Assembly: GCF_001861355.1 (NCBI RefSeq)
Contig: NZ_MASN01000004.1
Span: 1-64,000 of the forward strand
DNA length: 64,000 nucleotides
Direction: 5' to 3'
From: Natrialba sp. SSL1
GTDB taxonomy: Archaea; Halobacteriota; Halobacteria; Halobacteriales; Natrialbaceae
Shown: piece by piece, positions 37,601 to 46,081 of the stretch
How the letters are laid out: the number at the start of each line of letters is the position of its first letter
Position numbering within the stretch: position 1 is the first letter of the stretch
The notes under the pieces: generated by a model
Database searches by the model: none
The model's input: the letters and a program-made list of their open reading frames with translations, nothing else
What the model was told of the DNA's origin: nothing
Program-made: the position numbers and the translations under genes

Positions 37601-37836
37601 CCCTCGATACGAGTCTGTAGCGCGGCGACGAGGTCGGGCCGGTCGACATCTCCGCCGACGTACTCGTATGCGGCGCGGTCATCCGCTGCGGGATCGGGTG
37701 CTGCTGTCTGACCTGCGCTTCCGCTCTCGGTCTCGCCTACACTCTCACCCTCACCAGCTCTCCCAAGCCGTCGCTCGTTCGGCGTCGACGTCTGCGGGCT
37801 GTGGTCGGTCGTCGACTGCGTATCGTCGGTCGCCAT
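34606..37836 (-). CDS. fused FAD-linked oxidase / Fe-S (CCG) D-2-hydroxyacid dehydrogenase
   Basis: 1076 residues. After a disordered acidic N-terminus (about 1-60), the GlcD-like FAD domain shows LPRGGGTSLAGQAVN and GAIGNNSTGAHS. An FAD-oxidase C-terminal domain follows (SGEHGDGRAR, LNPGNVCGD). The Fe-S half has CHGCGGCRG, CIGCKGCARDCPSEV, and two CCG-type modules (YHGHCHQKA, DSGCCGMAGSFGYE). Such fusions oxidise D-lactate, glycolate or D-2-hydroxyglutarate and pass electrons to the membrane. The 2-hydroxyacid dehydrogenase gene lies 6 bp upstream on the same strand, giving a 2-hydroxyacid operon. The true substrate is unknown. Confidence 0.88.
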   Translation of the reverse strand: MATDDTQSTTDHSPQTSTPNERRLGRAGEGESVGETESGSAGQTAAPDPAADDRAAYEYVGGDVDRPDLVAALQTRIEGEVRFDEYTRQLYATDASAYEIIPVGVVLPRTTADVANVVSYCTEHGIPVLPRGGGTSLAGQAVNEAVVLDFTAHMGEVLSVSPDEQRATVQAGTVLADLNDELVPHELKFAPDPAAGNRSTIGGAIGNNSTGAHSLQYGKTDAYVEACEVVLADGTVERFGEVTVAELREQAAPDGTLLEQIYEALRRVIDEEADAIQDAFPQLKRNVSGYNLDRLVAEAYGEPDAFDESTGDGLEIDADAEPDPDAVVNLARVFAGSEGTLGIVTEAAVSLEPVPETTAVALLTYRDLLDAMADVDTIVTNHDPAAIEAIDDVLIDLAERTEEFAPVAERLPAGTETALLVEFYAESDDDGREKVADLIADRLPDETVPDPTGDDGETVSSDPVRAFDVLEAHDPEGIAELWKLRKSAAPILLSRTSDAKHISFIEDTAVPTENLADYVADFQEVLESHDTFASFYAHAGPGCMHMRPLVDTKSEAGLAEFEAISDAVTDLVVEYGGSVSGEHGDGRARTQWNHKLYGDDVWELFRELKTAFDPDWLLNPGNVCGDHSMTEHLRFDPEYDFEAGFDPALEWDNENGFQGMVELCHGCGGCRGDQETTGGVMCPTYRAAEEESLTTRGRANMLRAAMSGDLETDATDEEFLAEIMDLCIGCKGCARDCPSEVDMAKLKAEVEHAAHQRHGASLRDRLFANVDRLNAVGSLFAPLSNWATALPGSGYLAEKTVGIARERDLPTFASQPFEDWFETRGPRISRDEANRKVLLVPDAYTNYNHPRAGKAAVQVLETAGVHVQVPDDVTSTGRPAHSKGFLDVSRERARTNVDALAPAIENGWEVVLVEPSDAVMLQSDYLDLLSGPDVELVASNTYGVLEYLDRFDLADGLPTGEAGEPAETLTYHGHCHQKATKKDGHAAAVLESVGYEVDALDSGCCGMAGSFGYEAEHYSLSRRIGEILVDQVNASDGERVVAPGASCQSQLASYDGCDEPVHPIEAVASALAGEPN

Positions 37837-37842
37837 CGCCAG

Positions 37843-38814
37843 TTAGCTCGACTCCGGATGGAGGACGACGTTCTGGAGCCCACCGTTCTCCTCGAGTGCG
37901 TGCACGTTGTGCGCGACGATATCAGCTAACCTGTCCCAGTGTTTCGGCGTGTGACCGCCCGTGTGGGGCGTGATGAGGCAGTTCTCGAGGTCCCAGAGCT
38001 CGTGATCGTTCGGCAGCGGCTCCGGCTCGGTCACGTCGAGGGCAGCGCCGCGAATCGCGTTCGATTGCAGTGCGCCGACGAGTGCATCAGTGTCGATGAT
38101 CCCGCCGCGGGCGGCGTTGACAACGACCGCGTTCGGCGACAGCGTCGCGAGTTCGTCCGCGCCGACGAGATTGCGTGTCAAATCGTTCAGCGGACAGGCG
38201 AGCACGACGTAGTCGCTGCGGGCGAACGCATCGTGGATCTCTTCGTCGTCGAAACCGAGGACCTCGTCGGTTGGACCGCCCTTCGACGGCGTATACCGGA
38301 TGCCGATCGTCTCGACCCCGAAGCCCTCGAGTCGCTTGACGACCTCCTGGCCGATCGAGCCGAGCCCGACGACCGTGACGGTGCTGTCGGTGAACTCGTG
38401 GGACTGGAAGTGGCGCCACTCGTTGTTTTGTTTTCGCCGCCAGCCCTCGTGGAGGTTCCGCGCGAAGACGAGCATGTTCGCGATCGACTGCTCGGCGATC
38501 CCTGGCGCGTGGATGCCGCCCGCGTTCGTCACGGCGACGCCGTGCTCGGCCAGCGCGTCCATCGGTACGTGATCGGTTCCGGCGAACGTACACGCGAAGA
38601 GTTCGAGGCGTTCCGCCCGCTCGAGGAGGTCCTCTTCGATCGTGATGCCGGTTACAATCTGTGCCTGCGGAACGAGCTCACGCTCCTCTTGTGGCGTCCG
38701 TGCGAGCGCAACGCTGTAGTCGGACAGGCGCTCGCGCAGGGTTTCGGCGTACGATTCCATCGACAGGCCTTCCGTTCCCTCTCGGAGAACGACAATATCT
38801 GGGTTCGTGCTCAT
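37843..38814 (-). CDS. D-2-hydroxyacid dehydrogenase (NAD(P)-dependent)
   Basis: 323 residues. The Rossmann motif VVGLGSIGQEVVKRLEGFG lies near 148. The catalytic Arg is in NAARGGIID, a Glu follows in VTEPEPLP, and the His lies in TPHTGGHTPKHW. It reversibly reduces 2-oxoacids to D-2-hydroxyacids in the cytoplasm. It is the first gene of the operon with the fused FAD/Fe-S oxidase. The promoter region is divergent from the M20 amidohydrolase and carries an AGATTGTGT motif also found before the aminotransferase gene at 56603. Confidence 0.9.
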   Translation of the reverse strand: MSTNPDIVVLREGTEGLSMESYAETLRERLSDYSVALARTPQEERELVPQAQIVTGITIEEDLLERAERLELFACTFAGTDHVPMDALAEHGVAVTNAGGIHAPGIAEQSIANMLVFARNLHEGWRRKQNNEWRHFQSHEFTDSTVTVVGLGSIGQEVVKRLEGFGVETIGIRYTPSKGGPTDEVLGFDDEEIHDAFARSDYVVLACPLNDLTRNLVGADELATLSPNAVVVNAARGGIIDTDALVGALQSNAIRGAALDVTEPEPLPNDHELWDLENCLITPHTGGHTPKHWDRLADIVAHNVHALEENGGLQNVVLHPESS

Positions 38815-38917
38815 GTGTGGTCCCTGTATGGTGTGACACGGGAGGCATCGGTCTCCCGTCTCGCTCTTACTCTATGGTTGGTATCGTCTCTCTTATTCCT
38901 TTTGTGTATTCGTCGTT

Positions 38918-38945
38918 AACATAGATTGTGTATAGTTAAGTCGAT
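38918..38945. promoter_or_regulatory. divergent promoter with candidate operator
   Basis: The stretch contains ACATAGATTGTGTATAG, an imperfect inverted repeat. It shares AGATTGTGT and the following TATAG with the element at the start of the aminotransferase gene (56601-56622). It lies about 25-45 bp before the M20 ATG at 38966 and about 105 bp before the divergent 2-hydroxyacid dehydrogenase, where an operator or TATA region is expected. Confidence 0.4.
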
Positions 38946-38965
38946 GGAGTGAGTCAGTCTCTGGC

Positions 38966-40288
38966 ATGAACGAGCCGATACGAGACCGCCTCGTGACGCT
39001 TCGACGGAACCTCCACCGTTACCCAGAGCCGGCCTGGCGCGAGTTCTACACCACCGCGCGCGTCGTCGAGGAACTCCGCGCGATCGGCGTCGACGAGCTG
39101 GCCGTCGGTCCCGACGCCTACGACCCCGCCGACCGAATGGCCGTCCCGGACACCGACCTGGAGCCGTGGATCGACCGTGCACGCGAACGCGGCGCGGACT
39201 CAGCGCTCCTCGAACGGATGACCGGCGGCAACACTGGCGCTGTCGCTGTACTCGAGTGCGGCGACGGCCCGGCAGTTGGACTCCGGGTGGACATCGACGC
39301 GCTGTTCATCGAGGAATCAACCGATACAGGGCACGTGCCGGCCGCCGAGGGATTTCGCTCGGAGGTCGAGGGGGCGATGCACGCCTGCGGCCACGACGTG
39401 CACATGACGTGGGGGCTCGCCGTTCTCGAGGCGATCAAAGAAAGCGACTTTGGGGGACGGCTGGTCGTCTTCTTCCAGCCCGCAGAGGAGACCAGCGGCG
39501 GCGGCTGTCCGATGGCCAAAAGCGAGTTTGCAGCGGATCTGGACTATCTGCTCGCCGCTCACGTTGGTCTCGATCATCCCTCCGGCGAGATCGTCGCCGG
39601 CATCGAGAAGCCGCTGGCGATGTGCCACGTCGACGCGACGATTCGAGGCACTTCCGCCCACGCAGGGAAGGCACCGAACGAAGGGGCGAACGCCATGCAC
39701 GCGATGGGGACAGCGATCGAGAACACCTACGGAATCCCCCGGCACAGCGACGGGATGACGCGGGTAAACATCGGTCGCGCGGAGTCGGGCACGGCGAGTA
39801 ACGTCATCGCCGAACGGGCACACATGGAAGCCGAAGCGCGCGGCGAGACGACCGAACTGATGGAGTACATGAAGGATCGGCTCGCGCGAACCATCAAATC
39901 GGCTGCGACGATGCACGGCTGCGAGGCCGACGTCGACATCGTCAGCGAGTCGCCGCGGGCGGACAGCGATCCAGAACTGCAAGCCCTCGTCAGCGAGGTC
40001 GCAGCGGACGTTCCCGGCACTGAGCACGTGCTCCCCGCTGCCGATTTCGGTGCGAGCGAGGACGCCACGTTCTTGATGGAGCGCGTCCAGAACGACGGCG
40101 GCCTCGCGACCTACCTCGTGATCGGAACCGACCACCCTGACAGCCACCACACGCCGACGTTCGACGTGGACGAAGCGAGCCTCGAACACGGCGTCGACGT
40201 CCTCACCGAGACGATTCTCGAACTCGAACGCCAGCACCCGGTTCCGCACGCGAACACGGATTCCGTTACCGCGGAGGGGGGTGCATGA
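38966..40288 (+). CDS. M20D amidohydrolase/deacylase
   Basis: 440 residues. The M20 metal-binding pattern MHACGHDVHMTWGLAV (Cys and His ligands) is followed by VFFQPAEETSGGG, the dimerisation/lid domain SAHAGKAPNEGANA, and the late His ligand in DHPDSHHTPTFDVDE. It hydrolyses N-acyl amino acids, with aminobenzoyl-glutamate or indole-acetyl hydrolases as relatives. The paralogue at 59889-61169 is similar along its whole length. Its stop overlaps the threonine ammonia-lyase start by 4 bp, so the two are translated together. Removal of the acetyl group from N-acetyl-diaminobutyrate after DoeA is a possible role (inference). Confidence 0.87.
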   Translation: MNEPIRDRLVTLRRNLHRYPEPAWREFYTTARVVEELRAIGVDELAVGPDAYDPADRMAVPDTDLEPWIDRARERGADSALLERMTGGNTGAVAVLECGDGPAVGLRVDIDALFIEESTDTGHVPAAEGFRSEVEGAMHACGHDVHMTWGLAVLEAIKESDFGGRLVVFFQPAEETSGGGCPMAKSEFAADLDYLLAAHVGLDHPSGEIVAGIEKPLAMCHVDATIRGTSAHAGKAPNEGANAMHAMGTAIENTYGIPRHSDGMTRVNIGRAESGTASNVIAERAHMEAEARGETTELMEYMKDRLARTIKSAATMHGCEADVDIVSESPRADSDPELQALVSEVAADVPGTEHVLPAADFGASEDATFLMERVQNDGGLATYLVIGTDHPDSHHTPTFDVDEASLEHGVDVLTETILELERQHPVPHANTDSVTAEGGA

Positions 40289-41577
40289 CTGGCGATACCG
40301 AGGGCGACGGCATCGATACCGACAGTATCGATCTCGTCACTCCTGGCGATGTCGAGGATGCCCGCGAACGTATCGGCGACGTCGTCCACCGAACGCCGCT
40401 CGATACCTCTCGGACGTTCGCCGAACGAAGCGGGGCGGCCTCCGTCGGGCTCAAACTCGAGAACGTCCAGCGAACGGGCTCGTTCAAGATCCGCGGCGCG
40501 TACAACACGATGGCTCAGCTCGATGCCAGCCAGCGGGAGGCGGGCGTCATCTCCGCAAGCGCAGGAAACCACGCCCAGGGCGTCGCGCTAGCGGGACAGC
40601 TACTCGACATCGACACGACGATCGTCGTCCCCGCGGTCACTCCCGCCGCGAAAATCGAGGCCACCCGCGGCTACGGTGCCGAGGTCCTCGTCGAGGGCGA
40701 CATCTACGAACGATCGTACGAGTTCGCACGCGAGCGCGCCGACGAAACCGACGAGACGTTCGTCCACCCCTTCGACGACGAGGACATCATCGCCGGCCAG
40801 GGAACGATCGGCCTCGAACTCCGCGAGCAGTTCCCCGACTTCGACACCGTCTTCGTCGCAATCGGCGGCGGTGGGCTGATCTCCGGTATCGGAACGGTGC
40901 TCAAGGCCCACGATCCGACGACGCGAGTGATCGGCGTCCAGCCCGAGGGGGCCGCCCACGCGAAGCCGACACTCGAGTCCGCCCAGGGCGAGCCGATCCA
41001 CGAACTGGCGGATGTCGACACCGTCGCCGAGGGGATCGCAGATACCAGGCTCCTCGAGACGACGGCGGCCAACGTCCGCGAAGTGGTCGACGACGTAGTG
41101 AGCGTCAGCGACCGGGAAATCGCGACTGCCGTGACGCTGCTGGCCGAGCGCGCAAAGACTGTCGTCGAGGGAGCCGGTGCTGCCCCGCTCGCGGCTGCGC
41201 TCTCGAATGCAGTCGACGTGACAGACGAGCACGTCGTCGTCGTGATTTCTGGCGGGAACGTCAACCTCACCGACCACGCCGAACTGACTCGCACCGGACT
41301 GCACGAACTGGGTCGCTACGCTGAAGCGAGACTGGCCGTCGACGGCTGGCCGACTGCGGTCAGCGACGTGGTCGAAACTGTCGAAGCCGAGGGTGCAGAA
41401 CTGGACGTACTCGAGCGTGCCCGCCGCGGGTCGGGGCTCGGAACGGATGCCGTCGACCACCCGAACCGAGTTCCCGTGACGGTCGGACTCGAGGGCAGCG
41501 GACCGGATCATCTATCAGCGGTTCTCGGTGCGCTGGACGAACTCGATACTGTTCGTGTCGTTTCGTCCTCACAGTAA
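40285..41577 (+). CDS. threonine ammonia-lyase with C-terminal ACT domain
   Basis: 430 residues. A PLP fold type II core (about 20-330) has the Lys in TGSFKIRGAYN, SAGNHAQGVALA, AIGGGGLISGIG and the Ser/Gly-rich ISGGNVNL. The last about 80 residues are ACT-like (RVPVTVGLEG, LSAVLGALDELDTVRVVSS). It deaminates threonine/serine to the 2-oxoacid via an enamine that RidA-type proteins hydrolyse; a RidA gene lies at the window end. The ACT domain favours IlvA/TdcB over the hydroxyectoine enzyme EutB, which it otherwise resembles. It is coupled to the M20 gene by a 4-bp overlap, an unusual pairing. Confidence 0.88.
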   Translation: MTGDTEGDGIDTDSIDLVTPGDVEDARERIGDVVHRTPLDTSRTFAERSGAASVGLKLENVQRTGSFKIRGAYNTMAQLDASQREAGVISASAGNHAQGVALAGQLLDIDTTIVVPAVTPAAKIEATRGYGAEVLVEGDIYERSYEFARERADETDETFVHPFDDEDIIAGQGTIGLELREQFPDFDTVFVAIGGGGLISGIGTVLKAHDPTTRVIGVQPEGAAHAKPTLESAQGEPIHELADVDTVAEGIADTRLLETTAANVREVVDDVVSVSDREIATAVTLLAERAKTVVEGAGAAPLAAALSNAVDVTDEHVVVVISGGNVNLTDHAELTRTGLHELGRYAEARLAVDGWPTAVSDVVETVEAEGAELDVLERARRGSGLGTDAVDHPNRVPVTVGLEGSGPDHLSAVLGALDELDTVRVVSSSQ

Positions 41578-41801
41578 GTGGGTGGTGTGTGTTGGTACTC
41601 GAGTCGGATCTCGATCACGGGTCAGTTGCTTACCACACTGGACTATCCAGTTAGCCTAACTCGTTAGCCTGACCTGAAGCGGAAACACGCTTTCAGGACT
41701 CCGGATGCAGATCCAGATGGCGCTCGAGCTAGCAATTCAGTGGTGATCGACTGTCTGAATCGTATTGGTGGTTCGCGATCGCTGATCAACCGAGACAGCG
41801 C

Positions 41802-43097
41802 TCAGTCAGTAACGAACCACAGCAGACCGAACGATAGCGCGAGGACGACGCTCACTGCCGCGATCGCCGGGAAGGCCGCGACGACGCCCCAGCGTGTCGA
41901 GAGAACGCCGAACACTGTTGGGCCACTTGCGCTGCCGATCGCCGACCCGGTCTGGATGACGCCAAAGAGGCTCCCACTCGAGGTTGCCTCGGCCTGCTGG
42001 GAGACCATCGCGTTTTTGACGGGATAGCTGGCGTACATCCCAGCACCGATAACGGCGAACCAGACTGCCAGAATCGCAGTGAGAAGTTCGATCGGGAGTC
42101 CCTCGAGCAGAGTCGTCGCGAGCGTGGCAGCCACGAGCGCGGCAGTGGCCAGCGACGCGGCGATACCGAGCGTAATTCGGTCGAAGCGGTCGGCGAGGTC
42201 TCCTGCGTACAGCGACGCCAGGCTGCCGCCAACCAGTAGTGCGAAGAACGTCACGTTGCCTGCGGCGACCGATGCGCCGGTTTCCGCGGCGACGTAGGAC
42301 GTCGTGTAGGTCTGGATCGCTCGATGTTGCATCGAGAGCACGACCGTGACGAAAAAGAGCACGACGATGCTGGGCGTGATTGGCAGGTCGATCGCGTTCC
42401 TGACCGCCGCTCGAACTGAGTGTGTCGACTCGCTCCGGCCGCCGTCAGTCCGTGGCGTCGACTCCGTTTCGTCGTCGACCTCATCGGCCCCGCCAGCTTC
42501 GTCTGTGTCAGGTTCCTCGGCTGTAACGAAGAGGTAGACGACGAGACACGTGACCAGCACGCCGATTGCGACGCCGGTCGCGAGGGCGAGTCGCCAGTCG
42601 GCGACTGCGGCGACGCCACCGACGATGACGGGCGCGGACATCGTCCCAAGTGCGCCGCCGAAGCCGAAGACGCCCATCGCTTTTCCTTCCGTTTGCTCTG
42701 TTTCGTAGTCGCTGACGAGTGCCATGCCGGTCGGGTGGAACGCGCTCCCGCTGATGCCGGCAATCGCCTGTGCGACGAGGAGGGTTTCGTAGCTGGTCGC
42801 CAGGCTCGCTACCAGCACGCCGCCAGCCATGCCGAACAGTCCCGCAATCAGGAGCCGTTCCTTGCCGATGACATCGGCGAGCATCCCCGCCGGGAGCTGG
42901 AACAGCGCGTACATCACGAAGAAGATCGTCACGAGGACGCCAGCCTGTCCGTAGGTGATCCCGAAGTCCGCGACTAACAGCGGGATAATCGGTGGGATGA
43001 CGATCGAGAAGAATTCGTTGACCCCATGACCGACGGTGACCGATCCAACTGCTCGCGGTCGTCTCACGTCTCGAAGTCGTCTAAGCAGCGCCGACAC
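41802..43097 (-). CDS. MFS transporter
   Basis: 431 residues, 12 membrane segments in two halves with a charged Asp/Glu/Ser-rich loop near 205-235. The first half shows LPAGMLADVIGKERLL (a MFS A-like motif), and the region HPTGMALVSDY near 125 resembles drug/proton antiporters and organic-anion carriers. No substrate can be read. It stands alone, about 220 bp from the threonine ammonia-lyase gene and converging with it. Confidence 0.88.
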   Translation of the reverse strand: MSALLRRLRDVRRPRAVGSVTVGHGVNEFFSIVIPPIIPLLVADFGITYGQAGVLVTIFFVMYALFQLPAGMLADVIGKERLLIAGLFGMAGGVLVASLATSYETLLVAQAIAGISGSAFHPTGMALVSDYETEQTEGKAMGVFGFGGALGTMSAPVIVGGVAAVADWRLALATGVAIGVLVTCLVVYLFVTAEEPDTDEAGGADEVDDETESTPRTDGGRSESTHSVRAAVRNAIDLPITPSIVVLFFVTVVLSMQHRAIQTYTTSYVAAETGASVAAGNVTFFALLVGGSLASLYAGDLADRFDRITLGIAASLATAALVAATLATTLLEGLPIELLTAILAVWFAVIGAGMYASYPVKNAMVSQQAEATSSGSLFGVIQTGSAIGSASGPTVFGVLSTRWGVVAAFPAIAAVSVVLALSFGLLWFVTD

Positions 43098-43592
43098 AGT
43101 GGCCTGTCGTAGGCAGTGCCCCTACTAAAAACGACGGTAACGAACTGCCCACTCGTCGTTCGAGGAGACAATAGAGACTGACCCGACCGAGATTCGAACG
43201 ATCGAAAATCGTTCGTCACTCCCGATGACTGCTCGTGAGGGCACGAATCGGCTCGATACAGGACGTTACAGCGTCCCCGGAGTATCGCCGACAGCTGATC
43301 GAATCGAAACACGGGTGGAACAGGTCGCGTCCGCTGTCAGCTGTCGTCTACTCGAGTACTCCCAGATTGAGTCGTAGCGGTCCTCTCGGATGGGTGCTGG
43401 TGGGATCGATCTGCCCGAAAGCATTCCGTGGCGGACAGCAGCGGGCAGACTCTGGTGGGCGATAAACGAGGAACGGCGCTCTGACTGGAGAGCCATCCGC
43501 TACTGGTAGCACAGAACGGCCGGAGGCCTCCCGGAGCTACTGGGCAGCAGTTGTACTGACCGAAGAAAGCCGAAGAAAATGATGTGCCGAGA
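43098..43592. other. spacer without a convincing gene
   Basis: 495 bp between the MFS gene and nirK. The short frames on both strands are rich in Ser/Arg/Thr and look like chance frames. An ACTCGAGTACTC palindrome lies near 43350. The region is the upstream side of the MFS gene, but no clear TATA box was picked out. Confidence 0.45.
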
Positions 43593-44690
43593 TCACGCGT
43601 CGGGGTTGTAGATCTCGGGGTTGTCATCGCCTTCGACGTCGATGACTGCGAGAGCTCCCTTTCGTCCGGCCCGCGAGAGCGCGTGATCGACGACCTTCAC
43701 GGGACCGGGGACTTTCAGCTCCATTTCACCGACCGTGACCGTCCCGGGAGCGACGGGCGTCGTTTCGACGTTCCGCGCGGGTTCGCTCAGGAGGTCGCCA
43801 TCACGGTAGAGCCGGCTGAAGACGTTCCCGATTGGGTGAACGGCGCTGTGAAGGTTCGGCCCGCCGTTGGCGAAGTACAGGCGAACCGTCTCGCCGACTT
43901 CGGCGTGCATCGGCCCTTGCGTTCCGTCCTCGGTGATTCCGTACGCTTCCCCGTTGAAGATGACGTACGTTGGATCTTCTGCGGCCCCAGCGTCGTAGTC
44001 GTACGAGTGGTGTCCGTCTTCACCGGTGTCGCCGTCGGTGTAGAGTTCGTGCTGGCCGAGGTAGAGTTCGCGGTCGACCTCGGGAAGCCCGTCTTTGGGC
44101 TCGACGAGGATACCGCCGAACATCCCTGCACTGATGTGGTAGTCCATGTCCGGGACGGCACAGTGGTAGATGTGGGCACCTGCGTAGTCCATCTTTGCGG
44201 AGATGGTTGCTTCCTCGTCGCCGGGAGCGAGCGTCGTGTGTTCGGCTCCGCCACCGGGTCCGTACACCGCGTGGAAGTCGATGTTGTGCGCGTGCATGTT
44301 TGACTCCTCAGGGACGCGGAACGTGAGGTTGATCGTGTCTCCCTCGCGAACGCGGATCATCGGTCCGGGAACCTGCCCGTCGAACGTCATGAAGTGGAAG
44401 GTGACGCCCGGTTCGATTTCGGCGACGTGTTCCGTACACTCGACGGTGATGTCGTGGTCGCGTGGCTCGTCCCAGTCGACCGGTGGCGGAATGTTCGCCG
44501 GGTCTGCTGCGACGGACTCTACATCGACCGGCTCGGCGGCGGGAAGCCCCTCGGGATCGTTGTCAGGCGACTCACTGTCAACTTCAGCGGGGTTTTCGTC
44601 GGCTATGCAACCTGCAACTGCAGCGATGCCAGTTGCGCCCAGTACTTGCAGCATGCGTCGTCGGTGAAGGTTGGTTGGTTGGGTCATCAT
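43593..44690 (-). CDS. nirK: copper-containing nitrite reductase
   Basis: 365 residues. A Tat-like leader with lipobox (RRRMLQVLGATGIAAVAGC) leads to two cupredoxin domains. Copper ligands are visible: HAHNIDFHA (type 1/2 His), AHIYHCAVPDMDYHISAGM (type 2 His, type 1 Cys, His and Met) and HSAVHPIGNVF (late His). NirK reduces nitrite to nitric oxide outside the membrane using electrons from a cupredoxin. A second Met directly follows the first, leaving two equivalent starts. A TATA element lies about 30 bp upstream. The nos operon begins about 3.4 kb away; no norB was recognised in the window. Confidence 0.92.
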   Translation of the reverse strand: MMTQPTNLHRRRMLQVLGATGIAAVAGCIADENPAEVDSESPDNDPEGLPAAEPVDVESVAADPANIPPPVDWDEPRDHDITVECTEHVAEIEPGVTFHFMTFDGQVPGPMIRVREGDTINLTFRVPEESNMHAHNIDFHAVYGPGGGAEHTTLAPGDEEATISAKMDYAGAHIYHCAVPDMDYHISAGMFGGILVEPKDGLPEVDRELYLGQHELYTDGDTGEDGHHSYDYDAGAAEDPTYVIFNGEAYGITEDGTQGPMHAEVGETVRLYFANGGPNLHSAVHPIGNVFSRLYRDGDLLSEPARNVETTPVAPGTVTVGEMELKVPGPVKVVDHALSRAGRKGALAVIDVEGDDNPEIYNPDA

Positions 44691-44717
44691 CGTTCACAGA
44701 TAGTATAAGGTGTACAA

Positions 44718-44730
44718 GGAATATATATGT
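44718..44730 (-). promoter_or_regulatory. nirK: TATA element of nirK
   Basis: On the minus strand the sequence reads ACATATATATTCC, centred about 33 bp before the nirK ATG. This spacing gives a transcript that starts at or just before the start codon, as usual for leaderless haloarchaeal genes. Confidence 0.6.
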
Positions 44731-44822
44731 GGTAAATCACTCTCGGGTATCAGGAATGAGTTTTAATCCACCCACGGTACCGCGGGGGGTTTTTATACGA
44801 ACTGACAACGATAGTCGTCACG

Positions 44823-44983
44823 AGTGCGGTTCGGAGCGAGCGCGGTTCGGAACGAACGAAGTGAGTGAGAACCGCGGAATAACGAACGGGGAACAACGTG
44901 ACCCGTGAGCGAACGAAGTGAGCGAGAACCGCGGAACAGCGAACGGGAACAACGTGACCCGTGAGCGAACAGCGTGAGCACCG
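44823..44983. repeat. dispersed GC repeat array, copy 1
   Basis: A CGGTTCGGAGCGAGCG-type unit is followed by two copies of a roughly 55-bp unit (GAACGAAGTGAGTGAGAACC, then CGAACGGG and AACAACGTGACCCGTGAG). The same mixture occurs in the same orientation at 58783-58973. It fills the gap between nirK and the cupin gene and holds no gene. Minus-strand frames across it merely repeat SLFRGSHSLRS. Confidence 0.8.
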
Positions 44984-45075
44984 TGGAGGAGTAGTGTGGG
45001 ATCACAAATCTTGCGGGCCATGCGAGCGGGCCGTCGGCTCGCAAGCAGACGGGGGTTCGGCTACTCGAGAAGGAA

Positions 45076-45381
45076 TTACGCCGATTCCTGCTGTGCCAGC
45101 ACGATGAGTGCCGTACTCGGTTCGACAGCACGGGGGGCGATGTCCTGGTCGCCGTCGAAGCGAGCGACGTCACCTGCGGTGACCTCGTACGTGTCGCCGT
45201 CGAGTTCCAGTTCGATCTCGCCCTCGAGTAGGTGGAAGACGATATCCCGGCCAGGGTGGGAGTGCGGCGCTACTGCTTCGTCTGTCCCAAGCTCCAGCCG
45301 AATCGTTTTCGGCTCCTCGGTAGGGAAGACGTTCGCGTGTGGGGTCGACTCCAGTTCCGTGAGAGGTCGAATTGTTGGCAT
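45076..45381 (-). CDS. small cupin-domain protein
   Basis: 101 residues from the ATG giving MPTIRPLTELES. Longer upstream frames would overlap the divergent gene. The cupin barrel shows VAPHSHPGRDIVFHLLEGEIEL and the second motif YEVTAGDVARFDGDQ. His residues of motif 1 could bind a metal. Small cupins of this kind can be sensors, isomerases or dioxygenase-like; nothing decides. It lies between nirK and a MIP18-like gene, with a 91-bp divergent promoter region. Confidence 0.8.
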   Translation of the reverse strand: MPTIRPLTELESTPHANVFPTEEPKTIRLELGTDEAVAPHSHPGRDIVFHLLEGEIELELDGDTYEVTAGDVARFDGDQDIAPRAVEPSTALIVLAQQESA

Positions 45382-45472
45382 GCGTGTCTCATCTTGTAGC
45401 CGAATCCGTGAGTAGTCCCGGTCGAACATCTCCGGGACCAACGATAGCCCCACTCGACCCGTATCCCTCCCC

Positions 45473-46081
45473 ATGGTACCGTTCCCATTACCGTTCGGCG
45501 GCAACAACAACGACAACGACAACGACGATGGCGGACTGTTCGATGCGTACGACCAGTTTGTCTCGAACCACGTCCCGGAACCGGGGCCGTTCCTCAGGGA
45601 CCATCGCGTCCTGACGGACGACGAACACGTCGCGTTTCACACGCGTACCCGTGATCTCTTCGAACAGCGCAAAGTCTACGATATGACGTTCAACTACAAC
45701 CTGGCACGCCTCAATCTCGATACGCGTCACCTCGATGCGGGGTACCGGTATGCAGAAGAGGCGGACGACTCGTCCGTGCTCCGTGCCGAATTCTCGCCGA
45801 CGACGCCGTTCTGTCCCCAATCCCACACGCTCACGATCGGCTCGTTCCGGGCGTGGAACGGGCTCTCCGAGAAGCACGACTACGACCTCGTTCGCGTTCG
45901 GACCGCACCGATGCACCACCAGAGCGACTCGATCAACGAGCAACTCGAGGAACTCGAGAAGGAGTACCTCGAAACCGGGTCTGTCGAGCACGAACCCGAG
46001 GGAGACGTTGGCTCGAATCCCATGGAACGGACGATGCAAAACGAGCGGCCGAGCCGTGGGAGTCCGGATGCGCCATTTTGA
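45473..46081 (+). CDS. MIP18/CIA2-like (DUF59) Fe-S assembly factor-like protein
   Basis: 202 residues. After a low-complexity Asn/Asp-rich start, residues about 100-165 read RAEFSPTTPFCPQSHTLTIG, then an R-rich helix, APMHHQSDSINEQLEELEKE. This follows the eukaryotic MIP18/FAM96 pattern (EFTPTxPxC, IGxxxR, PxxHxSxxxxNxQLxxxE), including the conserved Cys and the hyperreactive region. Such proteins help deliver Fe-S clusters. The assignment is from remembered family patterns. It is divergent from the cupin and precedes the 12-TM protein in the denitrification block. Confidence 0.5.
   Translation: MVPFPLPFGGNNNDNDNDDGGLFDAYDQFVSNHVPEPGPFLRDHRVLTDDEHVAFHTRTRDLFEQRKVYDMTFNYNLARLNLDTRHLDAGYRYAEEADDSSVLRAEFSPTTPFCPQSHTLTIGSFRAWNGLSEKHDYDLVRVRTAPMHHQSDSINEQLEELEKEYLETGSVEHEPEGDVGSNPMERTMQNERPSRGSPDAPF

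Noticed and set aside
40285..41577. EutB-type hydroxyectoine dehydratase
   Set aside because: The C-terminal ACT-like segment and full IlvA/TdcB motif set favour threonine ammonia-lyase. EutB is kept only as a remote alternative.
44793..45173. Minus-strand frame repeating SLFRGSHSLRS in the repeat array
   Set aside because: It is only the translation of the repeated DNA units. The same pseudo-protein appears at the second array.
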